NCBI GenBank assembly: GCA_002503285.1
Contig: DARI01000011.1
Span: 1 to 23,814, forward strand
Reading direction: 5' to 3'
Source: Euryarchaeota archaeon UBA557
Lineage (GTDB): Archaea > Thermoplasmatota > Poseidoniia > Poseidoniales > Thalassarchaeaceae
Length of the DNA stretch: 23,814 nucleotides
In this document: piece after piece, positions 15,664 to 23,651 of the stretch
Numbering within the stretch: position 1 is the stretch's first letter
Layout: every line of letters starts with the position of its first letter
Program-made: the position numbers and the translations under genes
Notes under the pieces: generated by a model
Database searches by the model: none
Told to the model about the DNA's origin: nothing
The model's input: only the letters and a program-made list of their open reading frames with translations

Positions 15664-16656
15664 CTATATCATTGGCCTTGTAGAGCCACATTTGGGACAT
15701 AATTGAATCATACTATCTGAATAATCATGAAGGCACGCGGGACAAGTTGAAGAGAGAACTAATTTAGTACTCGAATTCAATTCTACTTTGTCTTCCTCCA
15801 CCCTTTCTAAATGAATTAAATCTTTTTCATTCACTGGAATTTCGAACCTTCCGGGACCCCCAATTTTTAACAAGACATCAGGCGGAAGAGTGACTGTTCC
15901 TGAGTCATCAATCAATAACTCCCTAGTCTCAGATAGATCTGATATATCTACATTAGTTCCATGTTGTGCAATAAATCTACCTTCCCGTAGTTCCAAGGAA
16001 CGCCCGCAAAATGAGGCAACTTCACGATTGTGCGTAACCAGCAAAAAGGCAACACCAAATTCCTCATTTAAACTTGAAAATAACTCTAGAACTTCTCTGC
16101 TGGTAATGGGATCAAGTGCCCCTGTTGGCTCATCAGCAAGTATCAATTTCGGGTCAGTAATTAATGCCCTAGCAATTGCAACTCTCTGTTGTTCTCCTCC
16201 AGAAAGTTGTTCTGGTAAACCTTTGGATCTTTCTCCAACACCTAATTTATTGAGTAAATTTTGGGCCTTCAATCTTGCAACTTTAGGTAATATACCTTGA
16301 TGTCTAAGTGGTTGAGCGACATTATCGAGAGCATTCATATGAGGAAGTAAATTTGAGTCTTGAAAAATAAATGAAATTGTTTTTTGGCGTAGGTTAACTA
16401 ATTCTTGGCCAGTTAGTCGAGTCATGCGCTTTCCCGATAAAGAAACATTTCCAGCAGAGGGTTTCATTAGCCCGCCAAGGCATTTTAGTAGGGTTGATTT
16501 TCCTGAGCCAGAAGGTCCGACGACAGCAACTGCTTCTCCTTCTTTTATCGATACATGAATTCCCCTTAGGGCAACGACATTTCCATCTTCTGCCTTAGAT
16601 TCGTAAATATGGAATAAGCCATCTGCATTTAGAATAACATCATCATCAATCACCAT
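15664..16656 (-). CDS. ABC transporter ATPase with C-terminal zinc ribbon (LolD/MacB-like)
   Basis: I place the start at ATG 16656, not at a longer in-frame ATG at 16782 that would overlap the permease gene by over 120 nt. The chosen ATG follows the permease stop by 2 nt and has GGGGG seven nt before it. The resulting 330-aa protein is a full ABC ATPase: Walker A GPSGSGKST (47-55), Q-loop Q99, signature LSGGEQQ (151-157), Walker B LILADEPTG with E176, and H209. It belongs to the LolD/FtsE/MacB type that powers FtsX-like permeases. Residues 235-300 are an extra domain of about 65 residues, and the end carries CPAC (305-308) and CPKC (320-323), a zinc ribbon not normal for this family. It is the last gene of the three-gene operon and likely pairs with the other ATPase on the double permease. 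The ribbon's role is unknown. Confidence 0.9.
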   Translation of the reverse strand: MVIDDDVILNADGLFHIYESKAEDGNVVALRGIHVSIKEGEAVAVVGPSGSGKSTLLKCLGGLMKPSAGNVSLSGKRMTRLTGQELVNLRQKTISFIFQDSNLLPHMNALDNVAQPLRHQGILPKVARLKAQNLLNKLGVGERSKGLPEQLSGGEQQRVAIARALITDPKLILADEPTGALDPITSREVLELFSSLNEEFGVAFLLVTHNREVASFCGRSLELREGRFIAQHGTNVDISDLSETRELLIDDSGTVTLPPDVLLKIGGPGRFEIPVNEKDLIHLERVEEDKVELNSSTKLVLSSTCPACLHDYSDSMIQLCPKCGSTRPMI

Positions 16657-16658
16657 AT

Positions 16659-19600
16659 TTATTCCCCCTTCAATACAATTGCTAAGTCTGCTTTTAGAGC
16701 TTTGCGTGTTGTGTAAAGTAATGCCATCACAACTGCAATTAATACTGAAGTGTTGACTATTGCTAAATCGAGCCACGGCCAAATTAATTCCCTATCTATG
16801 GGTGCCGATTCTCCTAAAAATATTTGAAATATAAAACCGAATATTCCAAAGAAACCATTGAAAGATTCGGCTATTGCTAACCCTAATATGACTCCCAAGC
16901 CCATACTTACCAAGAGTATAGACATAATCTCAAATAATACCAGACGAATTACTTGGTTTGGACTTGCCCCTATTGCTTGAAGAATAGCTAGTTCACGCTT
17001 TCTCTGTGTCAATACAAGCGACAAGAAAACAAAAGCAGATGCTACAGACGCAAGAGAGGCGACAACAAATTGTAAGCTAAGAAGTCCGGGTGTACCAAAT
17101 ATCAATCCCCCCTTACGTTCATTTTCCTCATGAACTGTTGGCCAATCTGTAGAAGATGTGACTCCGACTACATTTGATATTTCTGTATTCAATTTACGTA
17201 AAGCATCTGAACAACCCTTATCTTTTTGATCACATAATTCAAAGAACCATTTATTTGAGGTGTATGAATCAGCAGTCTGATTTCCTACTAAATCCCTATA
17301 AGTTGATTCCCCTATCACAATAACCTGGAATGATTGAGATGATTCAAGTCCTGGAACCCATCTGTGGGTTCCCATGTATTGAATATCGGCTTCAGTTACA
17401 GTTGACATTATTTCCAATCCTTCTGAACCCAATGAGAAATTATAACTAGTATATTCAATTGTGATAAAATCTCCATCGGATAGGTCAAGTTGATTATCGA
17501 TATTTTCTCCGGCAGTAAATCCACCATTACTCCATTCTGTAGAAACATCATTTATACTCGTGCCAGGTATTGCTTGAGTATCCCACAAGAGTGTATCTTC
17601 ATGATTGTCAAATAATATCCAAGTTCGTAGTCGCGTGCCTTCCCCTTGGAGATTAGTGAAAACATCTCCAACAGAGGTCATAGAATCAATATTTTCAATA
17701 TTATAGTTATCAATTTTTCCGATTGCTAGTTGAACTGCATCCCTTGCTTCTTTTTCAGATATGGAAGTACTAAACTGTACTTGAATATCAGCCCCATTAT
17801 CTGCAGAAGTTGTTCTTTCATCCACAACTGTACCTGTATATCCTTGAACGGCAGCTAAAGTTACTATAGATAATGTTAGTAGCATTATAACAGCCAATCT
17901 ATTTACTGACTCGCTGGAACCTGATCCTCTAAGTCCTCTGCGAATATCAGTTACTAAAGGAGACCATCCCAATAATAGTGTGAAAATTCTTGGTCCTGCT
18001 GCACCTAATCGTCCTAGAACAAGTGCGCCCCCTATCCACAACATAAAAGGTCCAAATAGTAATAACAGGGCATTGACAATAAAATTGGAGATTATCCCCC
18101 TTGAGTCAAATGGCCCCCAACCCCCATTACTTTGTATCCAACTTTCAAAAAATGATAAAAATCCAATTATAAAAATTAACATATGTAACCAGAACCTTGA
18201 TTTCTTTTCAGATGCTACCCTTCTAACTCCTTCATCAATCTCAATACTAAGGAAATCTTTAACTCTGCTTCTTCCAAATAACCAAGTTAGGCCAACAGTA
18301 GTTAGAATAATGAAAAAGGTCGTACCAAATGATAGTGTTGGATTTACACTTGCGTCGGAAGACCTGAATGTCATGAATCCTACTGCATCCAATACTAATG
18401 GGACGGAAATTAGTGCCAATATATATCCAGTAAACCAGCCAGCGAATCCTAAAACAGTTAACTCCAATAATATCATACCAGTTAAATTACTTTCGGTACC
18501 ACCAATTACACGTTGGATTGATATTTCTCTTTTACGTTGTTCTAGAGATAATACAAGTCCATAAATTAATACTGAAAATGATAATATTATTATTGGAATC
18601 ATCAAAATATAGTCAAATACTTGAATGATTCCCAAAAATATATTCAAAAATGTTATTGTTCCAGAAATTACATCATTATATCTAATTTGAATAACAGGTC
18701 CATCATTTACAGTATAATTTTTATTTTCTATAGTTTTCTCTAAATCGTTAAGCCATGCAGTAGCTGCTGAAGTTGAAGATGTTGGTAATAAATTTCTATC
18801 AACTGAAACTCCGAGATATCCATGGTCATTATTCATCAAAATTAATTTTTGTGAATCATTAAGTACTGAATCTGAAACCATTAAAGGGTTGAATAATAAA
18901 GTTGGATTGCCAAATTGTTCTTGATATATGGCTGAAATTGTTAAATTATAAACAGTGACCTTTTCTCTACAAAATTGGAAACCAGAATCAAAATTTGTTT
19001 CAATTTCTCCTTGGCATGAAGAGATTTGGTCTACATCATCTCCTCCCCTGGAATCAGAGACAAAGGTAAATGTCAACGATTCAATTGTTTCATTTACTGA
19101 AACACCTGCCCTACTAGCAATTTGTGAAGGGATAATTATACTCCTATTATTTTCTGCATCCATGGCACTACTAGGCCAATTTCCATAGATGACATCTTGA
19201 GCATGCCGATCTCCTAATTCTCCATCCCAAATACCATCGCCGTAGAATCTAATTGGCCTATTATCATTTATTGGAGGACCTTGTTCTGCTGCTTCAGGAT
19301 ATTCCCAACTTACATTTGCCCAATCGCCAAGTGTTCCAGTAACAGAATCAACTACGAGTGGTTGGGCTTTGATATTATCATCATCAAATATACTATCGGC
19401 CCTAATTCCTTGCCTTCCATAAACAATTCCACAGTCAGATAATTCATCCATACTTACTAATTCATAACATAATGATTCCCATAAAAGAGAGTCGTTTGTT
19501 CTGAAGTCTTTTCCTGGATCTTTATCAAAAGTAATTTGTGCATCAAAATTTTCATTTTTCAAAGACTCTTGTAAAAATGCTGTGGATAAACCCACTGAGT

Positions 19601-19820
19601 AAGCAAGGACGGTAGTAATTACCAAAGATGCCAAGAAGACTCCGGCAAATGCTGCTAAAACTCTCTCACGACCTCTCCAAGAGCTCTGGGCAGCCATAAG
19701 AAGGTTATCTGGGAAAGATATTATCCTATTTGTAATAGACAATGATCGAAATTTAATATATTCCATAAATTTATTTTTATCGGTAGAATCAGGTGGAATT
19801 ATTTCATCAAAATTAGTCAT
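16659..19820 (-). CDS. Double FtsX/MacB-type ABC permease
   Basis: I place the start at ATG 19820 (MTNFDEII). AGGAG lies nine nt upstream, and the ATG overlaps the stop of the ATPase gene before it as ATGACTAA. An in-frame TTG nine nt earlier sits directly on the AGGAG and cannot use it. The 1053-aa protein has a first helix (55-77), a large extracytoplasmic domain (about 80-390), three helices of an FtsX module (397-517) containing LSLEQRKREISIQRVIGG, further helices at about 544-660, a second extracytoplasmic domain (about 665-910) and a second FtsX module (915-1037) with LTQRKRELAILQAIGAS. It is therefore two FtsX halves in one chain, like LolC/LolE fused. Proteins of this group move lipoproteins, lipids or peptides or transmit force across the membrane rather than import solutes. 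The substrate here is unknown; surface lipoproteins are a reasonable guess. Confidence 0.92.
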   Translation of the reverse strand: MTNFDEIIPPDSTDKNKFMEYIKFRSLSITNRIISFPDNLLMAAQSSWRGRERVLAAFAGVFLASLVITTVLAYSVGLSTAFLQESLKNENFDAQITFDKDPGKDFRTNDSLLWESLCYELVSMDELSDCGIVYGRQGIRADSIFDDDNIKAQPLVVDSVTGTLGDWANVSWEYPEAAEQGPPINDNRPIRFYGDGIWDGELGDRHAQDVIYGNWPSSAMDAENNRSIIIPSQIASRAGVSVNETIESLTFTFVSDSRGGDDVDQISSCQGEIETNFDSGFQFCREKVTVYNLTISAIYQEQFGNPTLLFNPLMVSDSVLNDSQKLILMNNDHGYLGVSVDRNLLPTSSTSAATAWLNDLEKTIENKNYTVNDGPVIQIRYNDVISGTITFLNIFLGIIQVFDYILMIPIIILSFSVLIYGLVLSLEQRKREISIQRVIGGTESNLTGMILLELTVLGFAGWFTGYILALISVPLVLDAVGFMTFRSSDASVNPTLSFGTTFFIILTTVGLTWLFGRSRVKDFLSIEIDEGVRRVASEKKSRFWLHMLIFIIGFLSFFESWIQSNGGWGPFDSRGIISNFIVNALLLLFGPFMLWIGGALVLGRLGAAGPRIFTLLLGWSPLVTDIRRGLRGSGSSESVNRLAVIMLLTLSIVTLAAVQGYTGTVVDERTTSADNGADIQVQFSTSISEKEARDAVQLAIGKIDNYNIENIDSMTSVGDVFTNLQGEGTRLRTWILFDNHEDTLLWDTQAIPGTSINDVSTEWSNGGFTAGENIDNQLDLSDGDFITIEYTSYNFSLGSEGLEIMSTVTEADIQYMGTHRWVPGLESSQSFQVIVIGESTYRDLVGNQTADSYTSNKWFFELCDQKDKGCSDALRKLNTEISNVVGVTSSTDWPTVHEENERKGGLIFGTPGLLSLQFVVASLASVASAFVFLSLVLTQRKRELAILQAIGASPNQVIRLVLFEIMSILLVSMGLGVILGLAIAESFNGFFGIFGFIFQIFLGESAPIDRELIWPWLDLAIVNTSVLIAVVMALLYTTRKALKADLAIVLKGE

Positions 19821-20568
19821 TTTCTTCAACTCCTGAATCAGTTCCCCAAGCAGAACGTATATCCGAAGCAGCAGTTAAACCATCTTTCAATAAAAGCATT
19901 CTATCTGCCTTAGATGCTAACATAGGATCGTGAGTTACCATTAATATAGAAACTCCTTCTTTACATAATTCTTTAAATAAATCCATTATTTCTTCACCAC
20001 TTTTGACATCTAAATTACCTGTAGGCTCGTCTGCCAATAAAAGTGGGCGGTCGCCAGCAATTGCTCTTGCTATGGCGACCCTTTGTTGTTGCCCACCTGA
20101 TAGTTGATCAGGAATGAAATCCATACGGTCTTCTAGATTGACTTTGATTAATGCTTCTTCTGCTTTAAATCGTGCTTCTTTTGAAGATATACCAGATAAT
20201 TCGAGTGCAAAGATAACATTATCTAAGGCCGACAATCTATCTATTAAATGAAAATCTTGGAATATCCAGCCTACGCCCTTTCTTCTTACATCTACTACTT
20301 TACTCGGAGATTCGGTTCCATAACTAAATTTATCTAAGGAAATTGATCCAGTGTCCGCGTGCAATATTCCACCTATAATATTCAATAGAGTAGATTTACC
20401 ACATCCAGAAGGGCCCATCAAAGCAACTAATTCCCCATCATTCATTTCAAGATTAATGCCTTTCAAAACTTCGAGTCTATTTCGTCCAAATCCAAAGCCT
20501 TTTTTTAATTCGTTCACATTCAGTAATACTTTTTTCGATTTTTTCTTGATGTGAATATCGTTTATCAT
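19813..20568 (-). CDS. ABC transporter ATPase (LolD/MacB-like)
   Basis: This 251-aa ATPase has every motif of the family that drives FtsX-type permeases: Walker A GPSGCGKST (52-60), Q-loop Q104, signature LSGGQQQ (156-162), Walker B LLLADEPTG with E181, and H213 in MVTHD. It is of normal length with no added domain, unlike the second ATPase encoded at the other end of the operon. It is the first gene of the operon, has a TATA-like box about 24 nt upstream, and its last bases overlap the permease start by 8 nt (ATGACTAA), so translation of the two is likely coupled. It sits on the cytoplasmic side and supplies ATP-driven motion to the permease. Confidence 0.95.
   Translation of the reverse strand: MINDIHIKKKSKKVLLNVNELKKGFGFGRNRLEVLKGINLEMNDGELVALMGPSGCGKSTLLNIIGGILHADTGSISLDKFSYGTESPSKVVDVRRKGVGWIFQDFHLIDRLSALDNVIFALELSGISSKEARFKAEEALIKVNLEDRMDFIPDQLSGGQQQRVAIARAIAGDRPLLLADEPTGNLDVKSGEEIMDLFKELCKEGVSILMVTHDPMLASKADRMLLLKDGLTAASDIRSAWGTDSGVEEND
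19825..19829 (-). promoter_or_regulatory. Shine-Dalgarno site deciding the permease start
   Basis: Minus-strand AGGAG, nine nt or slightly less before ATG 19820, lies inside the end of the upstream ATPase gene. It fixes the permease start at ATG 19820 and shows that genes inside operons here use ribosome-binding sites, whereas first genes appear leaderless. Confidence 0.6.
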
Positions 20569-20688
20569 TTGATTAACTCCAAAATTTATTTTTTAATCTA
20601 GAATATTTGAAAACGGCTATGTAATGTATTAATTTTACGGCTCATCAAGGCATATATAATCATGATTAATTGGTGATTAGGTATTTAA
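20569..20688. other. Intergenic gap with ABC-operon promoter and small repeats
   Basis: This 120-bp AT-rich gap separates the glycosyltransferase stop from the ABC operon. A TATA-like stretch (minus-strand GATTAAAAAATAAAT, 20583-20597) lies about 24 nt before ATG 20568. Further out are two direct copies of ACGGCT (20613-20618 and 20637-20642) and a perfect 12-bp palindrome TAATCATGATTA (20657-20668). Either could be a regulator site, but palindromes this short are common in AT-rich DNA. Confidence 0.4.
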
Positions 20689-21780
20689 TTATTTTAAAAA
20701 TAAATCACATGCAAAATCATATGCTTTAGAAAGTTCTTTTCCGTGTACTTTTGGACTAAGTAAATTAGATACATGATTTATTAGTGAATCATCAGGTATT
20801 CTATCTGTTTTTCCGGAAGTTAACCATTCACTATGTATTTTCATAATAGCCAAAACCCAAGCATCAATATTAATTGGATCAATTAAACAATTATCAGGAA
20901 TAACTTCATTATGAGCAGGCAAATTAGCAGCTACTACTGGACATCCAGAGGCCATTGCCTCAGCGGGAGGATATCCAAAGCCTTCAGAAATACTGGGAAA
21001 TAATAATGCTTCAGCATGTTGGAAAAAAGATATAAGTTGTACTTCGGAAGCTTTTATTTCGCTCCCAATTTTAACTAAATTTATATCTTCTTTAACATCA
21101 TTGGGGAGATTTGAAAATATTTCATCAATAAAATCTAATCTTTTTCGTTTATCATTTGAACCAACAGTAATTAACAAGCATTTTGAAGTATCATCATATT
21201 CAGAAATAATTTCTCTAGATATTGGATTTAAATATGGATTCCAATAATCAATATCTATATCATTACGTACTAATGCTGTCTCTTTTCCTGGTAATAATTT
21301 TTTAACATCCGCCCTTGTTTCTTCTGAAATACAAATCAAAAGATCTGCTCTTTTGAGTCCTGCCTTTAAACGTAATAAATCTCTTTTTCTGATCATATTT
21401 GGTTTTTGTTCGCCAACTGAAATATATACATCACCAGCTTCAATTGTTCTTGGCCTGATGTGAAATAAGTCATGTATAGTGACCACAACAGGTATTTTAG
21501 AATTATAGGGTACCAAATGCGCTTGTTCTTGATCAGTGATATGTAATAAGTCAATTCCCATTTTTGATGTTTCTTCTGTTACTAGTTTTGGGTGTTGTTT
21601 CCATCTTTTAAGAATACTTAAGAATATATTTGAAATAATTTGGTGTTCAATTACTTTTACTTTAGTCCAATTAGGCACCAGGGCTCGATTTAATACTGAA
21701 ACAATTGAATTATGGGCTCTACCAAGTCCATTTGTAATGGATAGAGAACCGCCCCGAGCCAAAAGAACTCGTCGAACCAT
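20689..21780 (-). CDS. GT4-type glycosyltransferase (GT-B fold)
   Basis: This 363-aa enzyme has the two-domain layout of GT-B retaining glycosyltransferases. The N-terminal acceptor domain holds IPVVVTIHDLFH (96-107), a strand-turn with a conserved His-Asp. The C-terminal donor domain begins near 200 with CLLITVGSNDKRKRLD, whose basic residues usually contact the donor phosphates. The signature EX7E is intact: E266 and E274 in SEGFGYPPAEAMASG. These features suggest transfer of a sugar from a nucleotide or lipid donor onto a lipid, glycan or protein on the cytoplasmic side. No membrane helix is present. It is transcribed away from a second GT4 enzyme 52 bp away, and the pair probably acts in the same surface-glycan or glycolipid pathway. 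Family sure; donor and acceptor unknown. Confidence 0.9.
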   Translation of the reverse strand: MVRRVLLARGGSLSITNGLGRAHNSIVSVLNRALVPNWTKVKVIEHQIISNIFLSILKRWKQHPKLVTEETSKMGIDLLHITDQEQAHLVPYNSKIPVVVTIHDLFHIRPRTIEAGDVYISVGEQKPNMIRKRDLLRLKAGLKRADLLICISEETRADVKKLLPGKETALVRNDIDIDYWNPYLNPISREIISEYDDTSKCLLITVGSNDKRKRLDFIDEIFSNLPNDVKEDINLVKIGSEIKASEVQLISFFQHAEALLFPSISEGFGYPPAEAMASGCPVVAANLPAHNEVIPDNCLIDPINIDAWVLAIMKIHSEWLTSGKTDRIPDDSLINHVSNLLSPKVHGKELSKAYDFACDLFLK

Positions 21781-21801
21781 GACTTCGCCGTGAGATGTTG
21801 A

Positions 21802-21811
21802 ACTTAAATGA
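21802..21811. promoter_or_regulatory. Single TATA-like element shared by two divergent glycosyltransferase genes
   Basis: ACTTAAATGA (reverse TCATTTAAGT) sits in the 52-bp gap. Its TTAA core is centred about 25.5 nt before the minus-strand ATG at 21780 and about 27.5 nt before the plus-strand ATG at 21833. Both distances fit an archaeal TATA box for a leaderless transcript, and no second good candidate is visible for either gene. Confidence 0.5.
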
Positions 21812-21832
21812 GAACGTGTTATCAGAAAGATT

Positions 21833-23071
21833 ATGGGCAGTTATGCCGAGACTTCTGCTGATACAAATCAGTCATTAATAGTAGCAAAAGGAAGTTTTGT
21901 TGCCATGGGTGGCGCAGAGAGAGACTTATTAAGAATAATTCCATCTTTAACAAAATTTTTTGATGTAAAAGTTGCTACACTCAACTCAGTTCCAGAACTA
22001 GAAAAATTATGTGAAAAGTTCAATATTCCATTATTTACTCCAAAAAATCCATGGGAAATGCCTCGAGGCATAATTTCTACAATATTGGATACCGGAATTA
22101 ATTCTGCAACACGAGCATGGAAAAATTGTGAAGGATTGAGTTTAGAAATAAAGTCTGCAGATGCAATTCACATTGTAAGCGGAGATGGGAGTCTTGGATT
22201 ATTAAAATGCATTCCAGTAAATATACCTTGTCATTTACACCTTTTGGAACCGCACAGAGGTCTGCATGAAGACGTATTGCATTTTGATATCCAAGGCAAA
22301 CCTAAGAGAAATTTAAAATTAACAAAATTATTACTTTCATATGCCAAAATGAAAGATAAGTCAATAATTAAAAATTTTAATAATCGTAATCATTCAATAA
22401 TAAGTAGTAACTCAAATTATTCATCAGAAAGAGCAAAAATAGTATATGGAATTAAAACCGGCGTTTTATGGCCATGTGTCGATATATCGGAATTCCCTCA
22501 AGAAGATACTAATGACATAGTCAATCCATATGATTCTGATGATGATTATGTGGTTGCCATAGGTAAAGCTAGTTTTGTAAAAGGGAGTTGGGAAACAATT
22601 TCAATGATATCTGGCACTAAATTATCACTAGTTCATGTTGGAGGAGGAGACTCTGAAGACATAATAAAACTACAAAATCATGCAAAAAGATTGTCAGTAA
22701 ATTTTTGGGTTGCACCAAGATTATCTTCATCTGAACTGGTGCCGTTAATGCGAAATTCAAGGGCTGTAATTAGTATGGCGTATGGGGAAGCTTTTGGATT
22801 GACTCCTATAGAAGCATTTGCACTTGGAACACCTGCTATATTTGTAAATGAAGGCGGATTTACAGATACAATAAGTGATGATTTGAATGGTAGATTATTA
22901 GAAAGAGATGATATCTCTAGTTGGCATGAAGCATTAAAACAAGCAAAGAATGTCAATAATAGGGAAAAATGGATGATTGCTGGCAGAGAGAAGATACTAA
23001 AATTAGATTTAAGCCCACAAGAACATGCTAAAAGAATAAAAGAATTATTTTTTAATCTTCGTATTCAGTAA
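21833..23071 (+). CDS. GT4-type glycosyltransferase (GT-B fold)
   Basis: This 412-aa enzyme is a second GT-B glycosyltransferase. Residues 24-33 (AMGGAERDLL) are the glycine-rich GGAER-type loop of the N-terminal domain. The donor domain starts near 238 with YVVAIGKASFVKGSWE, where K250 would contact donor phosphate, and the EX7E pair is E319 and E327 in GEAFGLTPIEAFALG, followed by GTPAIFVNEGGFTD. HLHLLEPHRG (134-143) is a likely acceptor-side loop. No signal or membrane segment is present, so it works in the cytoplasm. It is clearly distinct from its divergent neighbour, so the two are not a recent duplication. Its last 20 nt overlap the end of the convergent membrane-protein gene. Donor and acceptor are unknown; a surface glycan or glycolipid product is the natural guess. 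Confidence 0.92.
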   Translation: MGSYAETSADTNQSLIVAKGSFVAMGGAERDLLRIIPSLTKFFDVKVATLNSVPELEKLCEKFNIPLFTPKNPWEMPRGIISTILDTGINSATRAWKNCEGLSLEIKSADAIHIVSGDGSLGLLKCIPVNIPCHLHLLEPHRGLHEDVLHFDIQGKPKRNLKLTKLLLSYAKMKDKSIIKNFNNRNHSIISSNSNYSSERAKIVYGIKTGVLWPCVDISEFPQEDTNDIVNPYDSDDDYVVAIGKASFVKGSWETISMISGTKLSLVHVGGGDSEDIIKLQNHAKRLSVNFWVAPRLSSSELVPLMRNSRAVISMAYGEAFGLTPIEAFALGTPAIFVNEGGFTDTISDDLNGRLLERDDISSWHEALKQAKNVNNREKWMIAGREKILKLDLSPQEHAKRIKELFFNLRIQ

Positions 23072-23648
23072 TTTCTCCAAATTTTGATACAGTAATAATT
23101 GAACATAATCCAATTAAAATTATTACAATAGAAAATAATGGATGAATGACTATAGTAGAATTGATAGGGAACCAAAAAGGGATTAAGTCCAATAATGATT
23201 CATTTCTAACTAATTTTCCTCCAATTGAAGCTATCGTTATAGTCATAAAAAAAGCTAAAATTGCCGTTGAAACTTGTAAAATATTAAGCTTTTTATTCTT
23301 CCAAAGATTTGGTCCTAACCGAACTCTGCCAATAACATATGAAACCCAAAAACCCAATGCTAATCCGCTGTAAACAAATTTATTGTATAATAATATCGAT
23401 CCAGCAGGATCCCCTGCTACTGAAAGAGTTCCGGTCATTATAGAAAATGGCATCATTATGGTGCCTAAAATAGCCCCAATAAGTGCTGCCCTATCCATCG
23501 TTAATAATTTATTTTCTGAAATATTGAATCTATCAATTGGTGATTTAAATGCATATTGTAAACACATAATTGTACAAATCACAGATAGTGTCAAACTTCC
23601 AATTGTTATTTCTACCATTGCGGCATGAAAAGTTGCTGCTCCAACCAT
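23052..23648 (-). CDS. Small polytopic membrane protein, function unknown
   Basis: This 198-aa protein has five probable membrane helices at about residues 11-33, 53-76, 89-110, 122-144 and 168-187, with a short polar tail. Histidines at 8 and 169, at the edges of the first and last helix, could bind haem or metal, but the evidence is thin and I do not recognise the family. The ATG is 3 nt downstream of the stop of the truncated gene before it, with GGAG 11 nt upstream, so the two are an operon. Its 3' end overlaps the convergent glycosyltransferase by 20 nt, which means the two mRNAs are complementary at their ends. The gene is well supported by the hydrophobic pattern; the role is unknown. 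Confidence 0.8.
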   Translation of the reverse strand: MVGAATFHAAMVEITIGSLTLSVICTIMCLQYAFKSPIDRFNISENKLLTMDRAALIGAILGTIMMPFSIMTGTLSVAGDPAGSILLYNKFVYSGLALGFWVSYVIGRVRLGPNLWKNKKLNILQVSTAILAFFMTITIASIGGKLVRNESLLDLIPFWFPINSTIVIHPLFSIVIILIGLCSIITVSKFGEITEYED

Positions 23649-23651
23649 TAC

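Noticed and set aside
15890..16300. 136-codon open frame on the plus strand
   Set aside because: Antisense to the ABC ATPase core motifs, with no promoter or recognisable domain.
16657..16782. Longer N-terminus for the second ABC ATPase starting at 16782
   Set aside because: It would overlap the permease gene by over 120 nt, the added 42 residues do not look like an ABC domain, and ATG 16656 sits 2 nt after the permease stop with a purine-rich site at the right distance.
17980..18564. 194-codon open frame on the plus strand
   Set aside because: It is antisense to a membrane-helix region of the permease; the composition (Pro/Asn/Ile-rich, no domain) is what an antisense shadow gives.
19821..19829. 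TTG start for the permease at 19829
   Set aside because: AGGAG lies directly on this TTG, leaving no spacing, whereas it is correctly placed for ATG 19820, which also overlaps the preceding stop as ATGACTAA.
15664..20568. MacAB-TolC-like tripartite drug efflux system
   Set aside because: No MacA-like adaptor gene or outer-membrane channel is present, and the permease has two FtsX modules on separate ATPase polypeptides.
20657..20668. 12-bp palindrome TAATCATGATTA as an operator
   Set aside because: About ten such palindromes are expected by chance in an AT-rich window of this size, and it lies well outside the core promoter.
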